Shown: positions 30,147 to 39,350, numbered from the stretch's first letter. The stretch is DNA of 64,000 nt from Streptomyces sp. (GCF_031181555.1 NZ_JAPSKQ010000004.1:1-64000); one strand, 5' to 3'. Numbers and translations: made by a program. The notes: a model not told the origin generated them from the letters alone.

Positions 30147-30988
30147 ACCACACCGACGACCGCCCGCCGACCGACGTGGGCGACCGCCCCGTGGCCCTCG
30201 TCGACGAGCACGCGCACGCGTGGACCCCTCGAACGGCACGGGCCCGCTTCCGGGAGGGACTGGCCGGCCCCACGGCAGGCGTGGCCGCGGGCCACACCCA
30301 GGCCAACCTGATCTCGGTGCCCGCCGACTGGGCGTACGACATGCTGCTGTTCTGCCAGCGCAACCCCAAGCCCTGCCCGGTCCTCGACGTCACCGACGCC
30401 GGATCCGTCACCACCGTCCTCGCCGAGGGCGCGGACCTGCGCACCGACCTGCCGCGCTACCGGGTCTGGGAGAACGGCGAGCTGGTGGACGAGCCGACGG
30501 ACGTACGGGCGCACTGGCGCGGCGACCTGGTGTCGTTCCTGATCGGCTGCAGCTTCACCTTCGAGTGGGCCCTGACGGCGGCCGGTGTTCCGGTCCGGCA
30601 CGTCGAGCAGGGGCGCAACGTTCCCATGTACGTGACGAGTTGGCAGTGCCGTCCGGCGGGGCGGCTGCGCGGGCCGCTGGTGGTGTCCATGCGGCCGGTG
30701 CCGCCCGCCCACCTCTCGGCGGCGATCCGGGAGAGCAGCCTGCTGCCGGCGGTGCACGGCGGTCCCGTGCACTGCGGTGATCCCGCGGCGCTCGGCATCG
30801 ACGACCTCGGCCGCCCCGGCTTCGGCGACCCGGTGGACTCCGAGCCGGACGACATCCCGGTGTTCTGGGCCTGCGGGGTGACCCCGCAGGCCGCGGTCAT
30901 GGCCTCGCGTCCGCCGTTCGCCATCACCCACGCACCGGGGCAGATGTTCCTCAGCGACGCCCGCGACGAGCAGTTCCGCGTGGCCTGA
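30143..30988 (+). CDS. D-glutamate cyclase-like protein (DUF1445, YcsI family)
   Basis: DUF1445 proteins include the C-terminal half of the mammalian D-glutamate cyclase (D-glutamate to 5-oxo-D-proline) and Bacillus YcsI, which is encoded with kipI/kipA/ycsF. The 281-residue protein shows the family sequences [49 protein letters not shown] and [12 protein letters not shown] by eye. It starts with GTG, overlapping the MFS stop codon (GTGA). Its place directly before pxpA suggests that it feeds or edits 5-oxoproline metabolism. Confidence 0.88.
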   Translation: MNHTDDRPPTDVGDRPVALVDEHAHAWTPRTARARFREGLAGPTAGVAAGHTQANLISVPADWAYDMLLFCQRNPKPCPVLDVTDAGSVTTVLAEGADLRTDLPRYRVWENGELVDEPTDVRAHWRGDLVSFLIGCSFTFEWALTAAGVPVRHVEQGRNVPMYVTSWQCRPAGRLRGPLVVSMRPVPPAHLSAAIRESSLLPAVHGGPVHCGDPAALGIDDLGRPGFGDPVDSEPDDIPVFWACGVTPQAAVMASRPPFAITHAPGQMFLSDARDEQFRVA

Positions 30989-31026
30989 CGGTCCCGCGCG
31001 GCCCGAGAAGGAGAAACGAGGGTTCC

Positions 31027-31785
31027 ATGACCTCCATCGATCTGAACGCCGACCTCGGCGAGGGTTTCGGCCGCTGGCGGCTCACCGACGACGAACGGCT
31101 GCTGTCCGTCGTCACCAGCGCCAACGTGGCCTGCGGTTTCCACGCGGGGGACGCAACCACCATGCGCCGGGTGTGCGAGCTCGCGGCCGAGCGCGGGGTG
31201 CGCATCGGCGCCCAGGTCTCCTACCGGGACCTGGCGGGGTTCGGGCGGCGCGCGATGGAGGTGCCGCCGGCCGAACTGGCGGCCGAAGTGGCCTACCAGA
31301 TCGGTGCCCTGGAGGTGTTCGCCCGCGCGGCGGGCGCCCGCGTGGCGTACGTCAAACCGCACGGGGCGCTGTACAACCGGGTCGTCCGCGACGAGGAGCA
31401 GGCCGGCGCGGTCGTCGACGGGGTGGTCCTCGCGGACGCCACGCTGCCCGTGCTCGGCCTGCCCGGCTCGCGGCTGCTGGAACTGGCCGGGAAGGCGGGG
31501 CTGCCGGTGGTCACGGAGGCGTTCGCCGACCGCGCGTACACCGACGAGGGCACCCTGGTGCCGCGCCGCCAGGAAGGTGCCGTGGTCACCGACCCCGAGT
31601 CCGTCGTGGCCCGTTCGGTGGGCCTGGCCCGCTCCGGCGAGGTCGAGGCGCACTCGGGACGACGGATCCGGGTGCGGGCGCGTTCCCTGTGCCTGCACGG
31701 CGACACGCCCGGCGCGGTGGACCTGGCGCGTCGGGTGCGTGGCGGCCTGGAGGCGTCGGGGGTCCGGGTGGAGGCCTTCGCATGA
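31027..31785 (+). CDS. pxpA: 5-oxoprolinase subunit A (LamB/YcsF family)
   Basis: PxpA, with PxpB and PxpC, forms the prokaryotic ATP-dependent 5-oxoprolinase that converts 5-oxoproline to glutamate. The 252-residue protein has the family N-terminus IDLNADLGEGFGRW and ANVACGFHAGDATTM. It also has YVKPHGALYNR and LCLHGDTPGAV, which hold the conserved His and Asp residues. The ATG follows AAGGAG and a second GAGGG. Its stop codon overlaps the pxpB start by four bases. Confidence 0.95.
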   Translation: MTSIDLNADLGEGFGRWRLTDDERLLSVVTSANVACGFHAGDATTMRRVCELAAERGVRIGAQVSYRDLAGFGRRAMEVPPAELAAEVAYQIGALEVFARAAGARVAYVKPHGALYNRVVRDEEQAGAVVDGVVLADATLPVLGLPGSRLLELAGKAGLPVVTEAFADRAYTDEGTLVPRRQEGAVVTDPESVVARSVGLARSGEVEAHSGRRIRVRARSLCLHGDTPGAVDLARRVRGGLEASGVRVEAFA

Positions 31786-32411
31786 GGGTGCTGCCCGTCG
31801 GCGAGGACGCCCTGCTCGTCGAGGTCTCCTCGGGCGACGAGGCCCGGGCGCTCCACGCGGAGCTGCTGCGGCGCCGCGCGGAGGGCTCGTTGCCGGTCGG
31901 CGAGATCGTGCCGGCCGCGCGCACGGTCCTGCTCGACGGCCTGTCCGACCCCGCCCGGCTGGCCGCCGAGCTCACCGCCCGCGCACTGCCGCCCGCGCCC
32001 CCGGGCGCGCCGGAGACGGTCGAGATCCCGGTGCGCTACGACGGCCCGGACCTCGCCGACGTCGCCGCGCACTGGGGCGTTCCCGCGCGGGAGGTGGCAC
32101 GTATCCACGCGGGCACCGAGTTCCGCGTCGCCTTCTGCGGTTTCGCGCCCGGCTTCGGCTACCTCACGGGGCTGCCGCCGCGCTACGACGTGCCCCGCAG
32201 GCCGACTCCGCGCACGGCCGTGCCGGCCGGTTCGGTGGCGCTGGCGGGGCCGTACACGGGGGTGTACCCGCGGTCCTCGCCGGGCGGCTGGCAGCTGATC
32301 GGCACGACCGACCTCGTGCTGTGGGACCACGCGCGCGTGCCGGCCGCGCTGCTCTCCCCCGGTACGCGCGTGCGGTTCGTACCCGTGGCCGCGACGGAGC
32401 CGGCGGCATGA
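31782..32411 (+). CDS. pxpB: 5-oxoprolinase subunit B (KipI/AHS1 family)
   Basis: The 209-residue protein is an allophanate-hydrolase-subunit-1-type domain. It carries the signature HAGTEFRVAFCGFAPGFGYL and the GVYPRSSPGGWQLIG loop. It pairs with PxpC in the 5-oxoprolinase complex; the Bacillus relative KipI also inhibits the sporulation kinase KinA. ATGA overlaps couple it to both pxpA and pxpC. Confidence 0.95.
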   Translation: MRVLPVGEDALLVEVSSGDEARALHAELLRRRAEGSLPVGEIVPAARTVLLDGLSDPARLAAELTARALPPAPPGAPETVEIPVRYDGPDLADVAAHWGVPAREVARIHAGTEFRVAFCGFAPGFGYLTGLPPRYDVPRRPTPRTAVPAGSVALAGPYTGVYPRSSPGGWQLIGTTDLVLWDHARVPAALLSPGTRVRFVPVAATEPAA

Positions 32412-33277
32412 CGGACCGTGCGCTCGCCGTCGTCCGAGCGGGAGCCCTGACCACCGTGCAGGACCGGGGCCGCCCGGGACACGCTCACCTGGGCGTGCCC
32501 CGTTCCGGGGCGCTGGACGGGCCCGCGGCGGCGCTCGCCAACCGGCTGGCCGGCAACCCGCCGGACGCCGCCGTCCTGGAGACGACCCTCAACGGCTGTT
32601 CGCTGCGCCCGCGTTCGACGGTCACCGTGGCGGTCACCGGTGCTCCCTGCCCCGTCACGGTGGACGGACGCCCGGCCGCCTGGGGCGCCCCGGTACGCGT
32701 GCGTGCCGGGGCGGTCCTGGACGTCGGAACGGTGACGGCGGGTGTGCGCGCCTATGTCGCCGTCTCCGGTGGGATCGCCGTCGAGCCGGTGCTCGGCAGC
32801 CGCTCCACCGATCTGCTCTCGGGTCTGGGCCCGGCCCCCCTCACGGACGGCGCCGTCCTCCCTCTCGGGGTGCCGCGAGGACAGCACGCGCGCGTGGACG
32901 TCGCCCCGCAGCCGGCGCCCCCGGACGAACTCGTCCTGCGCGTGACACCGGGCCCGCGCGACGACTGGTTCACCCCGGCGGCGGTCCGGGTCCTCACGTC
33001 CCGCGCGTACCACGTGTCCCCCGCGAGCAACCGCATCGGGCTGCGCACGACCGGGCCGGCCCTGGAGCGGGCCCGGCCGGACGAACTCCCCAGCGAGGGC
33101 ATGGTGCTGGGGGCGGTCCAGGTGCCGCCCGACGGCAGGCCGGTGGTGTTCCTGGCCGACCACCCGACCACCGGGGGCTACCCCGTGATCGCGGTCGTCC
33201 GCCCCGCCGACCTCCCGGCCGCCGCCCAGGCGGCACCCGGCACCCCGGTCCGCTTCGTCGCCGTACGCCGCCGCTGA
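32408..33277 (+). CDS. pxpC: 5-oxoprolinase subunit C (KipA/AHS2 family)
   Basis: The 289-residue protein belongs to the allophanate-hydrolase-subunit-2 group. It has VQDRGRPGHAHLGVPRSGALDG at the N-terminus, ISGGIAV-type YVAVSGGIAV, and GAVQVPPDGRPVVFLADHPTTGGYPVI near the C-terminus. It completes the PxpABC enzyme and is the last gene of the five-gene operon. The convergent SGNH hydrolase gene ends only four bases beyond its stop codon. Confidence 0.95.
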   Translation: MTDRALAVVRAGALTTVQDRGRPGHAHLGVPRSGALDGPAAALANRLAGNPPDAAVLETTLNGCSLRPRSTVTVAVTGAPCPVTVDGRPAAWGAPVRVRAGAVLDVGTVTAGVRAYVAVSGGIAVEPVLGSRSTDLLSGLGPAPLTDGAVLPLGVPRGQHARVDVAPQPAPPDELVLRVTPGPRDDWFTPAAVRVLTSRAYHVSPASNRIGLRTTGPALERARPDELPSEGMVLGAVQVPPDGRPVVFLADHPTTGGYPVIAVVRPADLPAAAQAAPGTPVRFVAVRRR

Positions 33278-33281
33278 ACGC

Positions 33282-34133
33282 TCAGGCGGTGTCCGGCCGT
33301 TGCTCCCCGGGGGACAGCGCGGCCAGTGCCGCCGACACGGCGGCACCGGCCCGCAGGTCCAGCCGGATGCTCGTGCCCCGCGCGCGGTGCCGCATCTCGT
33401 CGGCGGCGAGCGAGAGCAGCTGCGGCAGCAGGTCGGTGCACCGACGGGCCACCCAGCCGGTGCCGGCCGTGGCCAGCCACCACAGGCTCGCCGTCGGGGT
33501 GGGCGCCGGGGACTCGGGCTCGGGCGACGGCGCGGGGCCGGTCGCGACCCCGCGTGCCGCCAGCAGCGCGTGGAACCGCAGGGCCAGCTGCCGGTGCCCC
33601 GGCTCACCGGGGTGCAGCCGGTCCGCGCTCCACATCGCGCGGTCGGTGATCCAGTCGCCCTCGCACGCGTGCAGGTGTACCGCGCCGTACCGGTCGGACA
33701 GCGCGTGGACCACGGTGTTCACCGCCCGCTGCCGACGGGCCAGCGGGCGGGCCAGCGCCCCGGGCAGTCCCAGCACGGCGCCGGGGTCGGGCAGGCACGC
33801 GGTGAGCAGGACGGCGCCCTGCCCCGTGCAGGCCGCGTACACCTGGTCGAGCCGTGCGGCCACGGCGCGGATGTCGAAGGTGCGGCGCAGGGTGTCGTTG
33901 ACGCCGACGACGACGGACACGAGGTCGGGCCGCAGCGCCAGCGCGGCGGGCAGCTGGCCCTCGAGCACGTCGCGCGTCTGCGCCCCGCTCACCGCGAGGT
34001 TGGTGAACCACGCGGGCTCCGGGCCCAGCGACTCGGCGAGCAGCGCCGCCCAGCCCCGCCACCCACCGCCGACGCGGTCCCCGACGCCCTCGGTCAGCGA
34101 GTCCCCGAGGGCCACGAATCGCGGGGATCTCAT
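33282..34133 (-). CDS. SGNH/GDSL-type hydrolase
   Basis: SGNH hydrolases remove acyl or acetyl groups from lipids or carbohydrates. The 283-residue protein starts FVALGDSLTEG (block I, nucleophile Ser), has VVGVNDTL (block III, Asn) and ends the catalytic part with DRLHPGEPGH (block V, Asp and His). A C-terminal extension of about 80 residues, partly Pro/Ser-rich, follows. No signal peptide is seen. It is the third gene of an operon with two GT4 glycosyltransferases, joined by a four-base overlap, so its substrate may be the glycan or glycolipid they make. Confidence 0.88.
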   Translation of the reverse strand: MRSPRFVALGDSLTEGVGDRVGGGWRGWAALLAESLGPEPAWFTNLAVSGAQTRDVLEGQLPAALALRPDLVSVVVGVNDTLRRTFDIRAVAARLDQVYAACTGQGAVLLTACLPDPGAVLGLPGALARPLARRQRAVNTVVHALSDRYGAVHLHACEGDWITDRAMWSADRLHPGEPGHRQLALRFHALLAARGVATGPAPSPEPESPAPTPTASLWWLATAGTGWVARRCTDLLPQLLSLAADEMRHRARGTSIRLDLRAGAAVSAALAALSPGEQRPDTA

Positions 34134-35437
34134 GAGAGCCCCCCGGATACGGCGGGCCGTACGGCGGACCGCACCGGAGCCGCGCCTTCCTGCTCGCCCG
34201 GTGCCGCGGGCCGGACCGGGCCCGCCGCCTGCCGCACGGTGACCGGCGCGTCATGGGCCGTGAGGAACGCCGCCACGGAGATGTCCCACCCGAAACGCTC
34301 CGCACGCGCGCGGGCCGCCGCGCGCCGGTCCGGCCCCGGCCGTTCCAGGAGCAGTTCGACGGCCTCCGCGAAGGCCTCGCCCCGGTCCTCCGCGACCGCG
34401 CCCGACGCGCCGATCACCTCCGGCAGGGCCGACGACGCACTCGCCACGACGGGCGTGCCGCACGCCATCGCCTCCAGCGCGGCGAGCCCGAAGGTCTCGG
34501 CGGGCCCCGGTGCCAGGCACACGTCGGCGGAGGCCTGGAGCGCGCCGAGGAACGCCCGGTCGCGGACGTGGCCCAGGAAGGTCACCGGCAGCCGGCGCTC
34601 CCGCGCGCGCTGTGCGAGCCGCGCCCGCAGCGGCCCGTCGCCGGCCACCACCAGCACCGCCCGCCGCCCGCGCCGCCGCAGTGCCTCCAGCGCGTCCAGC
34701 GCCGTGCCCGGCCGCTTCTCCGGGGACAGCCGGGAGCACATCACCAGCAGCGTCTCCGCCGCGCGCGCGTACCGGGCCCGCAGTCCCGGGTCGCGCAGGG
34801 CGGGGTGCCGCTCCACCAGGTCGACGCCCAGCGGGGCGCGGACGACGTTGCGGGCCCCTACCCGGACGAACTCCCGCTCGGCGAACTCGGTGGTGCACAC
34901 CACACGCGCGTACGTGTGGGCCGTACGGATGTTGAGGGCGTCGGCGGTGCGCCGGGCGGCGCCCTCCGGCAGTCCCCAGGTGCGCAGCACTCCGTCGGCG
35001 GTCTCGTGGGAGACCATGACCGCCGGGACCCGGGCCCGCCGGGCCCACTTGCCGGTCCAGCGCAGGGTCGTACGGTCGGACACCTCGAGGCGGTCGGGGG
35101 CCAGTTCCTGGAGCAGGCCGGTGATCCGTGCCCTGTCGGTGAGGACGCGGTAGCCGCCGGTGCCGGGCAGCAGCGGGCCCGGCAGCGTGATCACCCTCCC
35201 CTGCTCGGTCTCGCGGTCGCTCTCCCGCTCACCGGGGACGACGAGCACGGGCTGGTGCCCTGCCGCACGGTAGCCCTTGCCGAGCTCCCTCAGCGCGGTG
35301 CGCAGCCCGCCGGAGGCGGGTGCGACGAAGTTCGCCAGGCGCACGATCCGCAGCGGCCCGTCGGTCCGCGCCCGACCGCCGGGGTGCACCGGACCGGTGG
35401 TCCACGGCGAACGGCCGTCCGCCGGCATCCCGTTCAT
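34130..35437 (-). CDS. GT4-family glycosyltransferase (second of pair)
   Basis: The 435-residue protein has a GT-B fold pattern. The N-terminal part has ANFVAPASGGLRTAL, and the C-terminal donor site has VMCSRLSPEKRPGTALDALEAL and the E-x7-E-like segment FGLAALEAMACGTPVVASASSALPE. The ATG at 35437 overlaps the stop codon of the preceding glycosyltransferase by four bases. The last 40 or so residues are low-complexity Pro/Ala. The donor is probably a nucleotide sugar such as GDP-mannose, by resemblance to mannosyltransferases of this family (inference). Confidence 0.88.
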   Translation of the reverse strand: MNGMPADGRSPWTTGPVHPGGRARTDGPLRIVRLANFVAPASGGLRTALRELGKGYRAAGHQPVLVVPGERESDRETEQGRVITLPGPLLPGTGGYRVLTDRARITGLLQELAPDRLEVSDRTTLRWTGKWARRARVPAVMVSHETADGVLRTWGLPEGAARRTADALNIRTAHTYARVVCTTEFAEREFVRVGARNVVRAPLGVDLVERHPALRDPGLRARYARAAETLLVMCSRLSPEKRPGTALDALEALRRRGRRAVLVVAGDGPLRARLAQRARERRLPVTFLGHVRDRAFLGALQASADVCLAPGPAETFGLAALEAMACGTPVVASASSALPEVIGASGAVAEDRGEAFAEAVELLLERPGPDRRAAARARAERFGWDISVAAFLTAHDAPVTVRQAAGPVRPAAPGEQEGAAPVRSAVRPAVSGGLS

Positions 35438-36558
35438 GCCGCCACCGCCGTCCTGCGTCCGGCGAGCACATCCGCGTAGTGTCCGATCAGCTGATCCCCG
35501 ACGGCGGCCCAGGTGCGCCCCTCGACCATCGCGCGTCCGGTCGCGCCGTATGCGGCCCGCCGCCCGGGATCGGCGGCCAGGGCCCGCACCGCGTCGCGTA
35601 CGGCGGTGGCGTCGCGCGGTGGTACGAGCAGTCCGGTGCGCCCGTGCGCGACCAGGTCCAGCGGGCCGCCCACCGCGGGCGCCACCACGGGCACACCGCT
35701 CGCCATCGCCTCCTGCACGGTCTGGCAGAAGGTCTCGAACGGTCCGGTGTGCACGAAGACGTCCAGCGAGGCGAAGAGCCGGGCGAGTTCGTCGCCGGTG
35801 CGGCGCCCCAGGAAGACCGCGCCGGGCAGCGCCTGCTCCAGTCCCGGCCGGCTGGGCCCGTCGCCGACGACCACGACCCGCACCCCGGGCAGGGCGCACG
35901 CCCCGGCCAGCAGCTCGACCTGCTTCTCGGGGGCGAGCCGGCCGACGTAGCCGACGACGAGTTCGCCGTTCGGGGCGAGCGCGCGGCGCAGCGCCGCGTC
36001 GCGGAGGCCGGGCCGGAAACGGGCGGTGTCCACACCGCGCGGCCACAGCTTGACCCTGGGTACGCCGTGCGCCTCCAGGTCGCGCAGGGCGGCGCCGGAC
36101 GGAGCCAGGGTGAGGTCGGCGGCTGCGTGCACGGAACGGAGGCGCCGCCAGGCCGCCGCCTCGCCCGCGCCCATGTACGTACGGGCGTATCCGGCGAGGT
36201 CGGTCTGGTAGACGGCGACGGCGGGCAGGCCGAGGCGGGCGGCGGCCGCCATGCCGCGCACGCCGAGGACGAAGGGGCCGGCCAGGTGGACGATGTCGGC
36301 CCGGTGCCCGGCGATCGCGGCGGCGAGACGGCGGCTGGGGAGGGCGACGCGGACCTGGGGGTAGCCGGGGAGCGGGAGGGAGGGGACACGGACGACGGGG
36401 CACGGTGCCCGGTCGTCGGGCGCGTTGCCGACGGGGGCGGGGGCGACGACGACGGGAGTGTGACCGCGGTCGACGAGGTGCCGGGCGGTCTGGAGCGCGC
36501 AGTGGGCCACGCCGTTCACATCGGGAGGGAAGGATTCGGTCACGATGACGACACGCAT
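35434..36558 (-). CDS. GT4-family glycosyltransferase (MgtA/PimB-like)
   Basis: The first gene of the operon. The 374-residue protein shows MRVVIVTESFPPDVNGVAHC at its start, typical of GDP-mannose-dependent mannosyltransferases such as mycobacterial MgtA and of related SQD2-like enzymes. The donor-binding half has VGYVGRLAPEKQVELLAGA and FVHTGPFETFCQTVQEAMASG. It probably glycosylates a membrane lipid or polyprenyl acceptor at the inner face of the membrane. It is coupled to the following glycosyltransferase and SGNH hydrolase by ATGA overlaps. Confidence 0.88.
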   Translation of the reverse strand: MRVVIVTESFPPDVNGVAHCALQTARHLVDRGHTPVVVAPAPVGNAPDDRAPCPVVRVPSLPLPGYPQVRVALPSRRLAAAIAGHRADIVHLAGPFVLGVRGMAAAARLGLPAVAVYQTDLAGYARTYMGAGEAAAWRRLRSVHAAADLTLAPSGAALRDLEAHGVPRVKLWPRGVDTARFRPGLRDAALRRALAPNGELVVGYVGRLAPEKQVELLAGACALPGVRVVVVGDGPSRPGLEQALPGAVFLGRRTGDELARLFASLDVFVHTGPFETFCQTVQEAMASGVPVVAPAVGGPLDLVAHGRTGLLVPPRDATAVRDAVRALAADPGRRAAYGATGRAMVEGRTWAAVGDQLIGHYADVLAGRRTAVAA

Positions 36559-36721
36559 ACCGGTGTTGTCGCCGCACCGGACGTGGTCACGTCAACGTGG
36601 ATCTTTCCGCGCGGGGAACGCGCCATGAGCGTTGCACCGCGCACCCGGGCAGGCCGGACGGCATGCACGCGCACCTGACCCGCGGGTCATCCCCCGTTCA
36701 CCCTGCGCGCGTCCGGGCGGG

Positions 36722-38140
36722 TCACACGGCGGTCTCCTCGGGGCCGATCCGGCTGCGCACGGCGGTCTGCACCTCGGCCTCCTCGGCCGGGTCGGCGGCG
36801 AGCCGGCGCAGGCGCTCGACGACCCGGGTGTCCCCGGTCTCGGCGTGCCGGGCGGCGATCTCGCGGGTGGACTCCTCGCAGTCCCACAGGCACTCGACGG
36901 CGAAGCCGGTGCCGAAGGAGGGGTCGGTGGCGGCGAGGGCGCGCGCGGCCCGGCCCCGCAGATGGGACGAGGCGGTCTCGCGGTAGACGTGCCGGAGCAC
37001 GGGGGCGGCGCAGGTGATGCCGAGGCGTCCGGCGCCGTCGACGAGGGTCCACAGGGTGGGCGCGTCGGGCCCCTCCCCCCGCACCGCCTCGCGGAGCGCC
37101 GCGAGGACCGGGTCACGGTCCTGGATCCCGCCCCGGCAGGCGAGGACGCGGCCGGCGGCGGCGCCCAGCGCGTCGGGTCGGCGGGCCCAGCCGCGCGCCC
37201 GGTCGACGGCCGTGAGACTGCGCATGCGCTCGAAGGCGTCGACGGCGGCCTCCACGACGGCCGGCGAGCCCGTGGCCACGGCGCCCTCGATCAGCTCGAG
37301 GGCGTCGGGATCATTGCTGTCGGCGAGGTACCGCAGGGCGGTGCACCGGGCTCCCTCGGTGCCGTCCTTGGCGGCCTGGACGATCTCGGGCCGGTCCTCG
37401 GGGCCCGCCACGGCGGTGAGACAGCGGGCGGCCGGGACATGGAGCGCGGCGCCGCGTTCGACGCCTTGCTGGGCCCACTCGAACACGGCTCGCACGCTCC
37501 ACCCGGGGCGGGGCCCGGTGGGGCGCATCTGCCGCTGCCAGCGGTCGAAACAGCCGGCCTCCCGGGCGGCACGCACGCGCGCGGCGATGGATGCGCGCGG
37601 ATCGTCGGCCCACAGGCGCCATGGCCGCGGCTCGAAGGCGTCGCGGACGGTGGCGGCCAGTTCCGCTTCGCCCTCGGCGTCGGTGGCGAACCGCGCCAGC
37701 ACCGGGGCGGCGAGGGCGCGCAGGCCCGCGTCGTCGTCCCTGAGGGCGAGTTCGTCCAGGGCCCAGGCCCAGTTGGTGCCGTGGGCGGCGTACCTGCGCA
37801 ACAGCGCGAGCGCGTCCCGCCTGCCGTAGGAGGCGAGGTGCCCGAGGACCGCGAGGGCGAGTCCGGTGCGCGACTCGTCGGTGTCGAGGACGTCCTCGGG
37901 GTCGAAGAGATGGGCCTCGATCGCGTCCAGTTCGCCGTGCAGATCGAGGTAGAGGCGGGCGTAGTAGAGGGAGCGGTTCTCCACCTGCCAGTCGTGGCGC
38001 GGGTCGCGCAGCACGCAGTGGTTCAGCGCCGCGAGCGCTTCGGCGCGCGGAGCGGTGAGCGCGTGCAGCGTGCCGTCGCCACGACCCCGCTGAAGCAGGC
38101 CGAGCAGCGTACCGCTGGGCGCTATGACCGGATCGAACAT
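36722..38140 (-). CDS. HEAT-repeat-like protein of unknown function (472 aa)
   Basis: A soluble, acidic, Ala/Leu/Arg-rich helical protein. Repeating pairs of helices such as GAVATGSPAVVEAAVDAFERM and LRGRAARALAATDP are consistent with HEAT/armadillo repeats used for protein contacts. No catalytic motif is seen. The ATG at 38140 after GTGAGG is preferred over an in-frame GTG five codons earlier. The gene stands alone, downstream (minus strand) of the ankyrin-repeat gene with 300 bases between them. Confidence 0.8.
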   Translation of the reverse strand: MFDPVIAPSGTLLGLLQRGRGDGTLHALTAPRAEALAALNHCVLRDPRHDWQVENRSLYYARLYLDLHGELDAIEAHLFDPEDVLDTDESRTGLALAVLGHLASYGRRDALALLRRYAAHGTNWAWALDELALRDDDAGLRALAAPVLARFATDAEGEAELAATVRDAFEPRPWRLWADDPRASIAARVRAAREAGCFDRWQRQMRPTGPRPGWSVRAVFEWAQQGVERGAALHVPAARCLTAVAGPEDRPEIVQAAKDGTEGARCTALRYLADSNDPDALELIEGAVATGSPAVVEAAVDAFERMRSLTAVDRARGWARRPDALGAAAGRVLACRGGIQDRDPVLAALREAVRGEGPDAPTLWTLVDGAGRLGITCAAPVLRHVYRETASSHLRGRAARALAATDPSFGTGFAVECLWDCEESTREIAARHAETGDTRVVERLRRLAADPAEEAEVQTAVRSRIGPEETAV

Positions 38141-38440
38141 GGGAAACAGCCTCACATCAAGCGTCGACGCGACCGGGGACGTGCATTACCTGGCCGCGTG
38201 ACAACGCGTCGGGGCGCCCGCCGTTTCCTGCTTGCTGTAGACCATCTCTCTCTGCCTCTCGTCGGTGGCCCATGCGGACCGCATCACGGCCCGCGCGGTG
38301 CGGCAACACCTGCCCAGCCATCGCGTCCGTGAATCACGTCGTCATGATGACCCGGCGGTCACATCTCCCGCGACCGAAATTTCGGCGGCCCTGTACCGCC
38401 TCCCCCGTTTTCCGTGTCTTCGCTGGTCAGAGCGTGTCGC
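38141..38440. other. Intergenic region between the ankyrin and HEAT-like genes
   Basis: Three hundred bases without a recognisable gene. A perfect 12-base palindrome CCGAAATTTCGG lies at 38374-38385, close to the stop codon of the ankyrin gene. It is unusually AT-rich for this genome and could be a protein-binding site. No strong terminator stem or promoter pair was identified. Confidence 0.4.
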
Positions 38441-38833
38441 TCAGTGCTCGCCGAACAGGTCGAGCAGTTCCGTCCGACCGAACATCCGGGCCGTGTCGAC
38501 GGCCGAGGGGGTGCCGGCGGACGGGTCGGCGCCGCCCTTCAGAAGGGCCTCGACCACCTCGGCCTCCCCCTTGAAGACCGCCCCCGCGAGGGGGGTCTGG
38601 CCCCGGTCGTTGACGCGGTCGGCGTCGGCACCGCGCTCCAGCAGCGCGCGCACCGTCCCGGCGTGGCCGTGGTAGGCGGCGAGCATCACGAGCGAGTCGC
38701 CCCGGTCGTTGGTGAGATCGGCCGGCACTCCCGCGTCGACGTAGGCCACCAGTTCCTCGGTACGGCCACGCCGGGCCAGATCGAAGATCTTGGTCGCCAG
38801 CTCCACGACCTCGGGGTCGGGGGCTTCAGTCAT
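38441..38833 (-). CDS. Ankyrin-repeat protein (130 aa)
   Basis: Three ankyrin-type repeats can be seen: DLTNDRGDSLVMLAAYHGHAGTVRALLERGAD, then RVNDRGQTPLAGAVFKGEAEVVEALLKGGAD, then a shorter last unit ending TARMFGRTELLDLF. There is no signal or membrane segment. Such small ankyrin proteins are common in Streptomyces and presumably bind a protein partner. The ATG at 38833 is divergent from smeA-sffA across 322 bases. Confidence 0.88.
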   Translation of the reverse strand: MTEAPDPEVVELATKIFDLARRGRTEELVAYVDAGVPADLTNDRGDSLVMLAAYHGHAGTVRALLERGADADRVNDRGQTPLAGAVFKGEAEVVEALLKGGADPSAGTPSAVDTARMFGRTELLDLFGEH

Positions 38834-39155
38834 CGGCCGGACCGCCTCTCACTACGCAGCACTTCGTGCATCGGGGACAGGACGTACGTCTGCGAGCGGT
38901 GCAGAGCCGTACGGGTGAATCGCCAGGGTACTGGCTCGCGCGGCACATGACCCGATGTGCCCGAGGTAAAGATCACGGCAGACCCGCCCGGACGCAAGGG
39001 CACCGGCCCGCGGGCCGGACGAGCAGCCCCAGGACATTACCCCAATCGGGGGAAAACATCAGAAATCCACCCAGTTGCACCTTTTATCCTATAGACACAT
39101 CCTGTGATCCTGGAAGTACTCATGGTGACTGTCCCCGTGAACCAGGAGAACTCAC
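38834..39155 (+). promoter_or_regulatory. Region upstream of smeA with -10-like element and GACAC (WhiA-type) motif
   Basis: Mostly the smeA promoter region. An AT-rich patch at 39060-39100 holds a -10-like TATAGA (39090-39095) overlapping GACAC (39094-39098). GACAC is the core of the WhiA binding sequence, and smeA-sffA is a sporulation locus expressed in aerial hyphae, so WhiA/WhiB control is plausible. I found no convincing -35. GC is notably low here compared with the flanks. Confidence 0.45.
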
Positions 39156-39350
39156 ATGATCGTCTCGATCTCATGCGTGGTCCTGCTCGGCATCGTCGTC
39201 TTCATCTTCTTCCGCAAGGACGGGTTGAAGGCGTCGCACGCCCTGGTGGCGATGCTGTTCGGCTTCTATCTGGCCAGTACGGCCATCGCCCCCAGCATCA
39301 AGGCCGGCGGCGAAAGCCTGGCCAGCCTCCTGGGCGGATTCAAGTTCTGA
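39156..39350 (+). CDS. smeA: Small sporulation membrane protein SmeA
   Basis: A 64-residue protein with two hydrophobic helices (VSISCVVLLGIVVFIFF and ALVAMLFGFYLASTAIA) and a Lys-containing loop. It matches from memory the Streptomyces SmeA family: small membrane proteins paired with an FtsK/SpoIIIE-like or Tra-like gene on chromosomes and plasmids. In S. coelicolor SmeA is made in sporulating aerial hyphae and is needed to bring SffA to division septa. The ATG follows AGGAG. sffA begins 45 bases downstream. Confidence 0.88.
   Translation: MIVSISCVVLLGIVVFIFFRKDGLKASHALVAMLFGFYLASTAIAPSIKAGGESLASLLGGFKF

Noticed and set aside
34130-36577. A single 815-residue fusion glycosyltransferase on the minus strand
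   Set aside because: The first 380 or so residues are out-of-frame Arg/Pro-rich sequence over the upstream glycosyltransferase gene; the real second gene begins at 35437.
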